Part shown: positions 39,945 through 51,518 of the stretch, piece by piece | How the letters are laid out: each line of letters opens with the position of its first letter | Numbering within the stretch: position 1 is the stretch's first letter | Assembly: GCA_025201365.1 (NCBI GenBank) | Contig: JAIXMF010000014.1 | Coordinates: 248,001-312,000 of the forward strand | Length of the DNA: 64,000 bases | Direction of reading: 5' to 3' | Source: Syncephalis plumigaleata | Taxonomy: Eukaryota; Zoopagomycota; Zoopagomycetes; Zoopagales; Piptocephalidaceae | The notes under the pieces: generated by a model | Told to the model about the DNA's origin: nothing | Database searches by the model: none | What the model saw: the letters and a program-made list of their open reading frames with translations, nothing else | Position numbers and translations under genes: made by a program

Positions 39945-40795
39945 TATTGCCCTATAACAATAGAGATAAATAAGAAAATAAATAACATAACAATAGTAAG
40001 GATACTAACCGAGATCGATGCCATATCTCGCTTGGTGTGCATATAATGACATGGTGGTACATGGTGTATGCTCGTTGTCGTGAACAATAAACTTAGAAGT
40101 GTCGTGAATCAAGTTTAATCAACAATGAGATTCTTTTCATTCATCGTATGGGTGTATTTTCATTACCTGATTTTACGCATGTTAGCGCAGGTTAACAAGG
40201 CATGATGTCACCTTCCTTAGACAAATAGACACGCGTATGGAGTTGATTGATTTGATGCATATGTACATATCAAACTAAATCACCAATATCTTTGCTTTAT
40301 TTTATTCCATAACTGCAGCATTATCAGTTTTATAATAGGCTATGTGATTGATCCATCATCCAATATATAACGATGCTTATGATTGGATTCAGCATTATCT
40401 ACGCTAATTGTGGAAAACAATAGAGATGGCCAGACAAGTACCTCGTACAACGAGGATAGCATGCCTTTGGCCATTGTATAGCGCTTCGAGTAACACTAAA
40501 ATGGGTATCTTACCTTGTAATGCCTCGGTGTATCATTGACCGACATTCATGCTGGAGAATGATGATTGCAATTGCAAAAACAGGTTTATAAGGGTATCGT
40601 TCATTTGACAATGCGAAGAACAAGGTCCTACATATTTTCACGCCAAATAATCCTTTTTACAAGCCATTTCATTTCATTTCAGTATTATTCTTGCGCTTAT
40701 TCCTATAATTACATTTAACATCGATTGCTTATTATATACATACATATAGATACATATACATACAAGTGTTCCTGCCTTTATCATCCAAAATAAAC
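39945..40795. other. intergenic between SPO11 and 7TM copy B
   Basis: No supported gene. The right side has CATACATATAGATACATATA repeats (about 40738-40762) just before copy B. Confidence 0.4.
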
Positions 40796-41827
40796 ATGGT
40801 ACTATTTGATTATAACACCGATATAGATCCCAGCTGGAAGATGAACGCTCCAAAAAGCTGGGGTATTCCCGTGCATGAGTCGGGCGAGACTTATCTGCCC
40901 GATTTCATACTAGAGCACAGCGACGATCTGGCCACTACTCAGCGACGTCTATGGCGAATCTATTTTCAGCTTATGTTTAATTTAGCGGCCGGTTTTGCCT
41001 TTAGTATAAACATGAAGATGGCCGCTGGCATGCTACGATACCGATGGAATACCCTCTCTGCTTGGTGCTGTTTTATACCCTCTCTGTTTGGCTTTCTACT
41101 CGCCGTTTTCTATTCTCTCGCGCTATTCTCCGCTTACTTTAATTGCCGCAAAATGATATGGTACATTGGACTTGGGATTACCGTGAGCATCTTCTGTAGC
41201 AGTGCCATCTTACTGCAAAAAGCCTATCTGGTACTATTCCGACGTCGATCTATCCTCGTCGTGGGCGGTCTATTCATGCTACCGCAGCTTAGCTTCTTCG
41301 CCATTGTTATGTTCTTCTGCGCTGTCACACTCGACGACGTCACCGGCTGTGTTATTCATTATCCTCGATTCCTACCCTGGTATTGGCTCGCGGCTTCCGC
41401 GCCCATCAACGTGTTCTTCTCTGCTATATTCAGCTACGTTGCTTATAAGCAGTACCGACAGCATGGATCGGATGCATGGCGACGCTTGGCACGCGATGGC
41501 ATCCAAACGATGTGTCTCGTGGTTCTATGTAATATCATTTGCGCTTCATGTATAATCCTTAAAGTCGGCGGTAACTATTCGGAATTCTTTTTCCTCGCTG
41601 ATTGGTAAGTAGTCTTGTAGCATGTTTTTATTTTATTATTCTGTTTTATCATTTAGCTAATTAGAATTGACAGGTCAATCACATCAACTGTGCTAGTGCA
41701 CCACTGCAGTCAAATGCGTAAGGCCTCTACCGTCGCGCGTTCAGTGGGCTCGAGCGGATCGTGGAAAAGCAAACAAACCATAAAATCGATCGCCATACCT
41801 ACTACACGAGGTGCCGATCATTATTAA
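40796..41827 (+). CDS. 7TM receptor-like family protein, copy B (intact)
   Basis: Two exons (40796-41604 and 41674-41827) encode about 320 residues without any break. N-terminus: MVLFDYNTDIDPSWKMNAPK then WGIPVHESGE. Hydrophobic segments at about residues 55-80, 90-118, 122-150, 158-180, 198-222, 240-264 and a seventh from 275 across the splice. Cys in NCRKMIWYI and Cys in TGCVIHY could form the TM3-ECL2 disulphide. Conserved cores are AILLQKAYLVLFRRR, MLPQLSF, SAPINVFFSAIFSYVAYKQY and DGIQTMCLVVLCNIICASC. The intron (69 nt) splits the Trp codon after FFLAD, phase 2, as in all other copies. The last exon reads SITSTVLVHHCSQMRKAS and then a Ser/Thr/Lys/Arg tail ending ADHY. It is the only copy on the plus strand. 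Ligand and G-protein coupling unknown. Confidence 0.85.
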
Positions 41828-42135
41828 GAATCGCATTTCTTAACACATGCGACAACCCTTATACTATCATCCAAATGTTCTTATCATATTTTAGAGAAAA
41901 GTAGCAGTAATTGTTGACATCTAATGAGCTGTATACGAGTAATATTTTGATTAACAAAAGCAATAAAGTACAACTATTTGTAATTTTATCTGTTTCAGTA
42001 TTATAGTGTATACTGTTTGTGTTCAGATAGTAAATACCTTTGAAAAGGCTCTATCTATTTGAGTTTCATAGGTTACTTTCAGGACCAAAATACACTATAC
42101 TTGTTCCTCTTATTCTATTTTGTAAACATTCTAAA
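41828..42135. other. short spacer, ERCC8 promoter
   Basis: About 300 bp without ORFs between 7TM copy B and the ERCC8-like gene. Confidence 0.35.
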
Positions 42136-44105
42136 ATGAGTTTATCGAAACGTACAAGGTCTGCTGGAAAGAAACATAGAACAGAGCGCGGTACAGATCG
42201 TCCAAGCAGACTATGTAACTATTTGCAGCTACGGGAATTAGGCGTAAGGACACCACAGTCGTTGTTGGCACCCGTGCTACGACGTCGAGTGGAAACAATG
42301 CGTGCCTGTCAAAATATAGAGATGCGACGTAGTTTCCGTGCGGCAATCACCACGCTAGACATAGAGTCTATAGACTATCGCTAGTAAGCAGCAGTATACT
42401 TATCCTCTATTATAAGCTATTCAATTCTGGTTATAGCTTGTTATCTGGCAGCTTGCACGGCAATATTGGTCTACACGATTTACGGATAAACGACAAGATT
42501 CAGACGGGACTTGTTCGATCCAAGGCTATATCACAATCTGGCGCGTAAGGCATAGCTAGCTAGTTAGATGAATATTCTTTCAATTAAAACAAATGCTGTA
42601 TTATTAGGGCTAATTCTCATGGACGTGCAGTCACACGCGTTAGTTGGTATCCATTTGATACTGGCATGTTTATTTCATCATCATTCGATGGCAAGATTAA
42701 AGTGTGGGATACAAACGAGCTAAAGGTAATGACGATGATGCTGACTAGTAGTTGCTCTATAGTATCATGCTAATAACTCTGTAAACAACCATTATAGCCA
42801 GTGACGGAATTCAACATACAAAATCGAATCTATACACATGCAATGTCTTCAGTCTCGACACAACCCTTGATTGCTGGTAATTCAATTGATGCGATATGAT
42901 TGCTTCACGAGTCTAACGTTATAGTGAAGCGGCCACCGAGAGTACTCAGGTGCATCTCTGCGATTTACGAACTGGTGACTATATTCACTCACTCACGGGT
43001 AAGTGACGTGTTATTTGTCATCGTAGAGTGGACGAGTATAACAATGCTACCTATATGAAAACCAAAAAAAGGACACAAGAAATCGGTTATGAGCGTGGAA
43101 TGGTCACCGACCAGCGAGTATTTACTTGTATCTGGCGGGTAAGGTGTAATAACAAAATAGAAAGTAAATGATTAGATGCTTATGAATTAATCAATGTATC
43201 CGTAGACAAGACGGTAGAATACTATGCTGGGATGTACGTAAATCCAATGCATTCCTATGTTCACTCGATCAATATAACACTGGTATGCGCGAATGATATG
43301 TCGTACACGTAGCATTCTGTTCATCTTGAAGCTAAAATGACATTGCTAGATATTTCAAGGATTACACCCACCAATCGTGCTCATCAATTTGCCGTTAATG
43401 GATTGGCGTTCACGGCAAATGGCCAGCATTTGATAAGTACCGGTCATGATGAACGTATTCGTCTGTGGAATCTATGCACTTTTCGTAATGAAATTGTAAG
43501 TTGAACAGCACTAAACACGACAATGAATAGTAGTCATCGATTGACACACGTATTGTTTTCAGGTCAATTACGGTAATCTACTACGTAATCAGGCTAATCG
43601 CGTTGTCACGCCATGTATCGTACAAGAGATGTCTGGACAGTCACCTGTACTATTTCATGCCTCAGATGATCGACATATACTACAGTATGATTTGTTCTCG
43701 GGTAGATTGATCAAGCAGTTCGACAAGTCACATGGACGTATTTACGATTTAACATGGCGATCATTCTATCAAGTAAGAGTGTTACTTGTGTTACCGATAG
43801 CATTCATGTTTTATTAACGAATATGCATACATAGGAATTGCTAGCTGGTGGAGAGGACTATGACATACAAATGTGGTCACCTATGATGTCACGTACAACA
43901 TTGGATAGAGCAAATAGAAATGACGACGAGCTATTATCGAAACGACGTCGTATTACTGAAGATATTAGTGAAGCGGAAGCGGAAGAGGTAAGTAGCATGA
44001 ATATATATACAGATATATATATAACTAACAAATGAATAGGTATCAAGCGATGCATGGTCTGATGAAGATGAAGATGACGATATCAAGATATATAAGATAG
44101 AATAA
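42136..44105 (+). CDS. ERCC8/CSA-like WD40 protein (transcription-coupled repair)
   Basis: About ten exons. N-terminus: [20 protein letters not shown], then [20 protein letters not shown] (WD1), [30 protein letters not shown] (the YPxDTGMF motif is typical of CSA), [17 protein letters not shown] then [46 protein letters not shown] and [35 protein letters not shown], and the acidic C-terminus [18 protein letters not shown], which resembles the CSA tail. CSA is the substrate receptor of a CUL4-DDB1 ligase that recruits repair factors to stalled RNA polymerase II; yeast Rad28 is the counterpart. A full propeller is covered. Start chosen at the Lys/Arg-rich N-terminus after an upstream stop. Confidence 0.85.
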
Positions 44106-44229
44106 CTGGTGTAATTTTTATTTTACTTTTAGCAAAAAAGAAACCATTAGTCATGAATGACAACATAACTATTTCTTATTAGATGCCTAATAACCATAAT
44201 ATAATTAGTGATCATCATTGTTATTATTA

Positions 44230-47200
44230 TTAGTATCTATTAGCAATACGTACTGCTTGTAATATCTGTTGACGTTGTTCTTTAATCTTGCGCATGGATG
44301 CAACATGTGCACCCAATGGTGTGGAATGAATAGGTGTTCCAGCTAGGAAAGTATGCTATTACGCGAATTGATATAGAAGCGAGTAGATAAATGAATGATG
44401 TTTGTTAGTTGAGAACATGCATTAAATAGTGATAATGGTAAACAATGACATACCGCTTTACTTATTTGACTTGGACTATAATCAATACTTGATCGTTTAT
44501 CCTCTATGTACCGGGATTGTTGCTCAAGCTAATAATAATAATTAGTTAATTGACTGATAAACAAACAAATAAATAAAGCTTTTACCTTTTCTACTAAGCT
44601 CTGTGATTGTTTGATTAGTTTCACCGACTGAATACGCTTGTTCATACGACGTAACTACATTATAGCAAAACAATAAAGAGAGAAGACATTAGTAATCTGC
44701 TAATATTATAACATGATCAATCTACTTACTTGCACGGTGGCTGGAATGGCCAATTCAGGGAATGCAATGGATAGAGCGTGTCCTTCGTAGTAGTCGAATA
44801 AGTATTCACAAGCACGTTCCATTAATACTTCCTATATAGTTGGATAATGTTAACTACTACTCAATGACCATGACTATAATTGACTTCCTTACCTGATACA
44901 CTCGTGTATGCAGATATTCCTTTGGTGCCTTAATCAATACGCTTAGATCGAGTGGTTTCAACGTGGATGGATTTGGTTTTCGTCGCATTTCAGTGGATTC
45001 CAACATCTAATTCAATTGGATTAACTCATTGCTACGAGTATGTATATATATGTGTGTATAGTATTACCTCAAAGATAACTGGGACAATGGAATGAATGTA
45101 TCAGTATTACGACCTAGTTGGGTCAGCATATCGACACAGTGTAGTCGAAGTGGAAAGTATTGAGCGGTAGGGATTAGACTAGTGTATATCGCATATCAAT
45201 TAGTCATTCATTTATCTATTTGCACAACAAACATGACTACTCACCGACTAGCACCAAGGGCCACTTGAACAAATGGATAGATTATTGGCTGTAGAGGTGA
45301 TGAGCCATGACTAGCACAGAAACGCTCATTGCAATAGGTCGATAGTACTTGTGACCATAGACGAAGACAATGAATGAACTGCCAATTGTACACGGATCGA
45401 TAGGCTTCCTTAGTCTTGGCAGAGACGGCATTCCTTAGATGAATAGCCAATTGACGAATGTATAGGAAAGCATGTTGATAGGATGTGTCAAGATGAATAC
45501 CCATTAGATCAACAATACATTGAATCATAATCTGAATGACCGGTAGTGTATGGATATTGGTATCCTTGCATACTTTAACAAACATCGTATAAATACCCTA
45601 GATAATTATATAATCATCATCATATGGTAATGAGTGAGTATTGTCATTATAATAGTATATATTCTATAGTGTACCTTTAATCCTGCATCAAGCAATGATG
45701 TAGACGAGGTCAATGTCGATGACAATACTACCAATTGACGAATGCAAATAAAGGATAGCATTCTCGTACTTTCATGACCAGTACCCCAGATAGTCAATAG
45801 TGCCTTATGATAGAGTGTATTCATTAGTATACTAGTTATTATTACGTTATAGCGTAGTAGGTACCTTTAAATAAGCAGATGCTAATTTGGGGAAACATAA
45901 AAAGTAAATGATTACTTTTTCAGATTCTTGCAACACATACTGTAGAATGGTTGGCTCATTCACATAACGGAATGTCGACAATAGATTAGTGAGGAAACTC
46001 TTGACTAATGGTGATAAGGTAGTCCATTTCTGACTATTACTAGGTAATACTGTAGCACCTGCTCGTCTATAAATCATCATGTAAGTATCATCATCTATTA
46101 CTATAGTTGAATAGAAGAGTAACTTACTTTGATGACTTTGTACTTGGTAGATGATGTTGGAATAGTGTAGGTAATAATTGTAATGACAATGTAATACTCT
46201 TGTTAAATACTGTATTACAATACTAGTTAATAAATGTATTCATCTTATCTATTAGTATTACAATTACCTGCATCATTATTGACAATGAATTCCGTTGGCA
46301 ATGGTGCCTTACTCTCTCCATCCTTATTGTTATCATCTGATTGACGACCAGATAATACAGCAGCTCTAAAGGCTTGCATTAACTTTTTACCGGCACTTAA
46401 TGAATGATCCTATATCATCATATATATTATTATATATTAGTAGTAGTAGTAATATCACAAGATTACTTACCTTTGTAATAGCCTTCTCCCAATTGCTTAA
46501 CATATTCTTAGTTACTTCAATACCACCAGTATCAACATCATCATCATCGCCCATTTCAGCTGATTCATCCATGTCTTCCGTATTCTCATCATCTTCATCC
46601 TCTTCAACCAATTCATCATCATTGTCGTTCATTGCTTCATCATCATCATCCTCAGACTCGCTATCAGAAACATCAAAGTTCAATAGTGATTTGTCGTTAT
46701 TTTGTAGATAGTCATAGAATTCAGGATCTTGTTCCTTGAGCTTTTCCAAATCTTTTTTATGTTGCTTTCCTCGACTCAATACTTTTTCTTCTACTTCCTC
46801 GTCTTCATCTTCCTCTTCAGCTAATGATTCTTCTTCCTCTTCTTGCTCTTCTTGTTCATCAAACTCTACTTCAGAGGAGGAAGATCCACTTTCTTGCGGG
46901 GCATCCTCGTATTCGCCATTGATAAACTCATCCATATTCATATCGGCCAAACTATGTGGATATACATATAGATACATAGTATGAATACGATTATACATTC
47001 AATATTCATTATACAGTAACAATAACTTACCGGTCAGCTTGCTTATCCACCGTAGTGTGGAAGGCACCTGTTTCTAATATTTCATCTATTTACCAGTAAA
47101 TAATAATAAGTATACTATGTCAATACTGTCATTATCAATAGTAAATAAATACCTTGCTGTTGCTTTGGCTTAGCCTTGTCCAATAGAGCTCGATTCAACT

Positions 47201-47318
47201 TCTTAACTTCACGCTTTTTACGATCTTTAACAATCTTTTGCGTGGCACGACGACGCTCAATCGTCTGCTTAAGCTGCGACTGACTGAACTTCTTGAATGA
47301 CTTTTTAACCTTACCCAT
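44230..47318 (-). CDS. NOC2: NOC2, nucleolar pre-60S export and assembly factor
   Basis: It starts MGKVKKSFKKFSQSQLKQTI (47318) and continues IERRRATQKIVKDRKKREVK, then a long acidic domain (about 46500-46960: Asp/Glu runs, QDPEFYDYLQNNDKSLLNFD). The HEAT-like Noc2 core follows, with SFICIRQLVVLSSTLTSSTS, LHTRVYQ and ELAIPATVQLRRMNKRI, then SRYIEDKRSSIDYSPSQISK and ending RIANRY. Noc2 pairs with Noc1 and then Noc3 in early pre-60S particles. There are more than ten introns. The forward Ser-rich ORFs at 46400-46984 are shadows of the acidic domain. It is divergent from SOF1, another nucleolar factor, over 233 bp. Confidence 0.92.
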
Positions 47319-47551
47319 AATGAAATAGATAATTAATAATAGTAGTAGCAGGAATAGCAAGAAGCGAAAGAAGCAAGACTATATTTCGTTGAACGGTTAA
47401 GGGAAGTAAAGGCAAACACTTAGTGAAGGTAAGCGAGTAAGCAAGTAAAAGAGAAAAGTTTTTTTTCTTTTTTTTGTAATAATAATTACATTCTTTCTTT
47501 ATCACCTTCTTTTACCTATTGTTGAACACTCGTTATTATACTTGATATATT
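47319..47551. promoter_or_regulatory. divergent promoter shared by NOC2 and SOF1
   Basis: A 233-bp spacer between two ribosome-biogenesis genes. It contains GAGAAAAGTTTTTTTTCTTT (about 47451-47470), a poly(A)-then-poly(T) element resembling the RRPE-type A/T element of yeast ribosome-biogenesis promoters and similar to a stretch upstream of RLP24. Function is inference. Confidence 0.4.
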
Positions 47552-49654
47552 ATGGTAAATAGTTAATGCAGTAATATTGTATATATAGATATGATACTCA
47601 CCTGTCTGTCTGTAGAAAGTAAAAACTATATCACGTAGTGCTGATGACTATCAACGAGCACGTCGTACCGACTTGCATCGTGTGCAGCGTAATCTAGATC
47701 CTACGGTGAATCCGTTTGAGCAAGCTCGTGAATATACGCGAGCACTGAATGCGGCTAAACTTGAACGTATGTTTGCTAAACCATTTGTGGGTGCACTCAG
47801 TGGCCACGCGGACGGTGTCTATTGTATGGCCAAGCATCCAACGCGTCTAGATACGATTATATCAGGCAGTGGCGATGGCGGTAAGTTAATGGCAATCATG
47901 ATATTGATTTATATATTTACATATATATATATGTATACATGTATGTAGAGGTACGATTATGGAGTCTTTCCTCTCAGTAAGTATTTCAGATAGAATTGCA
48001 TGATCATTACAATAGTTATTAATAAACTATATATATGATACATTATATTTAGATCATCTCCATGGAAAACATCTGCACATCGTGGTGTCGTCTACGGTGT
48101 ATGTGCCTTTCCACAACTGGATCGTTTCATTTCTGTAGGCATGGATAAAACGGTCAAACTATGGTCGCCGCATTCAACACCTGATGAGACGGGTGTTATA
48201 CAGGTAAACTAATTGTACGTAGATTCATTATTAGCACTAATATTGTGAGGCATCATCTAATAGCCAGTAAATACATTTGTTGGTAAGAATGCATTCAGGT
48301 AAGTGTTGTTCATACTAGTACTATTGTCATACATACTGATTGTTTCTCTAATAGTGGTGTTGATCATCATCGTCGTGATCCAATATTTGCCACTTCTGGA
48401 TCACAAGTGGATATTTGGGATTTAGAACGGTAAGTGAACATGTCATCTAGATTATTACAAGTAAACTGACATATATATCATGCTACTATTACTAGATCTG
48501 AACCGATTACCACATTTGAATGGGGTTCCGATACCATTAACACGGTGAAGTTCAATCAATCCGAAGTTAATGTACTCGCTAGTTGTGGCTCTGATCGAAC
48601 CATTATTCTATATGATCTACGGTCATCGGCACCATTAGCTAAACAGATTATGCAGGTAAGTAGTGTTATAATTGATGAATACGAATATCCTATTATAACT
48701 ACAAATACTGCCACTTAGTTACGTACCAATGCTATTGCATGGAATCCACGAGAACCATTCAACTTTGTCGCTGTAAGTTATTAACCAGCACCTCATTAGT
48801 ATGACGCACTAACAATGAACTGAATAGGCAAATGAAGATCATAATTGTTACATGTTTGATATGCGTCGATTGGACAATGCAGTCAATGTATTCAAAGATC
48901 ATGTATCTGCCGTGTAAGTGAATTGTAACTATATATACACACACTAATCAAGTCACTAATGGATCAATGACAATCTATAATAGAATGGATGTTGACTTTT
49001 CACCAACAGGAGAAGAGATTGTCACCGGTTCTTATGATCGATCATTGCGTATATTCAATGTGAATCATGGACATAGTCGAGACATTTATCACACTAAACG
49101 AATGCAACGGTAACTGATTAATAATATACATATATATACAGAAACTGATTCAATATTTGCTATTTAGTATATTCTGCGTCAAGTATAGTATGGATTCCAA
49201 GTATGTATTATCAGGCAGTGACGATGGTAATATTCGTCTATGGAAGGCAGTAGCCTCAGAAAAGATTGGACCGGTATGTATCTCGTATATTTATCTATTT
49301 ATCTATTTATCTATTCATTTATTAATACGAATACATGATGCTGTATTACAGGTTGACACGAGAGAACGAACACATATGGAATATCAAGAGAAACTAAAGG
49401 ATCGTTATCGTCATTTGCCACAAGTTAAGAAGGTTCTCAAGTAAGTAGCACTATTATCATTAGTTATTGTGTACTCATTATAGTATAATAGACATCGTTT
49501 GGTACCAAAGGCTATTACAACAGCTAGTAAAACGAAACGTATCATGTTGGGTTCACGTAAACGTAAAGAAGAGAATGAGCGTAAACATAGTAAACCAGGC
49601 ACAGTGCCACACAAGGCAGAGCGTAAAAAGCATATTATTACTGTGGAAAAATAA
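47552..49654 (+). CDS. SOF1: SOF1/DCAF13, WD40 component of the SSU processome
   Basis: The ATG at 47552-47554 alone forms exon 1: a 61-nt intron (47555-47615) follows and exon 2 starts KVKTISRSADDYQRARRTDL. Conserved blocks: RNLDPTVNPFEQAREYTRAL (SOF1 signature), GALSGHADGVYCMAKHPTRL, SPWKTSAHRGVVYGVCAFPQ, TSGSQVDIWDLERSEPITTF, INTVKFNQSEVNVLASCGSD, DHVSAVMDVDFSPTGEEIVT, RIFCVKYSMDSKYVLSGSDD, and the C-terminal Sof1 domain HRLVPKAITTASKTKRIMLG-SRKRKEENERKHSKPG. It takes part in pre-18S processing as part of the U3 processome; DCAF13 is also a DDB1-CUL4 adaptor in animals. About 12 exons. The one-codon first exon follows from the conserved MK(V/I)KTISR start. Confidence 0.93.
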
Positions 49655-49702
49655 ACCTGATTTTTTATTATTATTCGTATACTGGATGTATAAACAATTA
49701 AC

Positions 49703-49933
49703 TACAGACTTTTTCATCCAATTTGCGCAGTTAGCCATTTGTTGTTACGAATAAATAATAGTTAACATTATCAATAAAGGATCCATTACTGAATACTGAA
49801 TTGTTATTATTATCATGCTGTGTCAATTGGCATTTCTATGGTGATAATGGTGTTAACAATTGTGTGAATCTATTTATTAATAAACAGCAAATGTTAAAGG
49901 ATAAATGCGCAAAATGGATGGAAAAACACCCTA
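49703..49933. mobile_element. short TIR element (MITE-like), TA-flanked, 231 bp
   Basis: The left end TACAGACTTTTTCATCC with AATTTGCGCA is matched by the inverted right end (complement: TAGGGTGTTTTTCCATCC, TTTTGCGCA). Both ends are bounded by TA, as for Tc1/mariner-type insertion. No transposase reading is present. Internal TTTATTAATAAACAG and AATGCGCAAAA are shared with the element at 61491, and a solo left end lies at 27632. It sits between the ends of SOF1 and PEX14. Confidence 0.6.
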
Positions 49934-49972
49934 CTAGTAATGTTCTCTCTCTCTCTCCCTTATTATCGAAGC

Positions 49973-51224
49973 CTAATTGTTCACTTTCTCTTGTGTAGTA
50001 GCATCAACCTCAGTAGTCTTTGGAGTCTCTGATGCAGTATCGTTGTCTGATAAAGCAGGACTTGCTGTATTCAATGAACTAGTAGCACTCTTGGCAGATG
50101 CTGCATTAGCGGCCAACTGCCAAGCAGGAATGGTAGGTCGTCCTCCTGTAGCTACATGGCCTGCACCACTCATCAAGGAACTTAATGGCGAAGCACCATT
50201 ACTACTACTACCAGCAGTGTAACCTGATGTTATGGTATTTGTAACTGCTGCACTAAGAGGAATATCAGATGTCTGAATAGTACCACTGATACTATCATTC
50301 ATATTGCCAGTACCAACTAATGGTATCGATGATGCGGATGCTGCTGCTGCTGGTGTTGCTGATGGACCACGTACTCGATTGGCTAGTAGACCTTTAAGTG
50401 ATTTAATCTCTGATTGTAGATCACTCAACACCGTTGAATGTGATTCTTTACTTTGTTCAAGAATCTAATATAGATCATGATGATGATAAGCATCGCAATT
50501 AAATGAGTATCTTTGTTAACTTACCTTGGGTATGGCATTGCGTACACGATCCAACTCTTCTCGAATACGCGTCATCTCCTTCTCTCGTTGTTCCTCACGT
50601 TGACCTAGTTTGCCGAGTGTCTCGTTCGTTTCATTGATTACTTGCTCGATAGATGCTGCTCGTTTCTCCATCTGATCGTGTGTATCTTGTGTTTTCTTGG
50701 CCATTTCATCGAGTGTTTCCTTTGCCTTGTCGAATGCCTCTTCAAATCGACGTTTATCCTCTTCCAATTCATTTTGCTTTGGCCAACTGAACATTGGTCC
50801 AACGTATCTCTATCATAAACAACAGCATTTCATCATTAGTTAACTCGTTACATCCATGTAATTGATAATGACCTACCTTGGCTAACATGGTAGCACCATA
50901 ACCAACACCGCCAATAACAACGGCAGCAATGAAATAGTCCTTCCAAGTAAGCGCAGGTGGTGGAGGTGGTGGTGGCGGTGCTTGCATCATAACAGGTCCA
51001 TATCCTGCTGGCATCACAGCCATATTACTATTATTGACTGGTACGGTAGCGGGTGCAGTATTACTACTACTATCACCGGTGCCAGCGCGTCGCATTGCTT
51101 CTTGAATCTCGTCCGACGTCATGCCTTTCGACTCTAGAAACGAGACTTTTTTGGCCATTGAGGCCGATTGCACTTTGGCATCACGAAGAAAGTTAACCGC
51201 GCTACTTACGAGATCTTCACGCAT
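49973..51224 (-). CDS. PEX14: PEX14, peroxisomal import docking protein
   Basis: It starts MREDLVSSAVNFLRDAKVQS, the conserved Pex5-binding domain (REDLVxSAVxFLxD), continues SFLESKGMTSDEIQEAMRRA, then a Pro run and PALTWKDYFIAAVVIGGVGY (membrane-proximal hydrophobic segment). Next comes a coiled coil (NELEEDKRRFEEAFDKAKET; EKRAASIEQVINETNETL; IREELDRVRNAIPK; LSDLQSEIKSLKGLLANRVR), and an Ala/Ser/Thr-rich C-terminus ending EKVNN. Pex14 docks cargo-loaded Pex5 on the peroxisomal membrane. Three exons with short introns. Length of about 350 residues is normal. Confidence 0.93.
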
Positions 51225-51518
51225 GATATGTTACAATAGCGTATACGCGAGAGTTCACTAGAGGAAGGAGAAAGAACACGGTTGACGTAGATAGGAACGA
51301 GTAGGTGGCAGGTGGCAGGCGGCAGGTGGTAAGTTATTCGTCGAGAATGGTATGGAAATAAGCAACATCGCACACAAATCAATCATTTTTCTATTTGCAA
51401 GTTCATGTGAGTGCGAAGAAGTACGGCATTACAAATTACCGATCTTTTGTAGATGTTACCTCATTGACGCCATTATCACTTTTATTATTATTACTATCTA
51501 ATAGCTATATTGATAAAC

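Noticed and set aside
46400-46984. Forward Ser-rich ORFs
   Set aside because: Antisense of the Asp/Glu-rich NOC2 domain (GAT/GAA runs read as Ser codons on the other strand).
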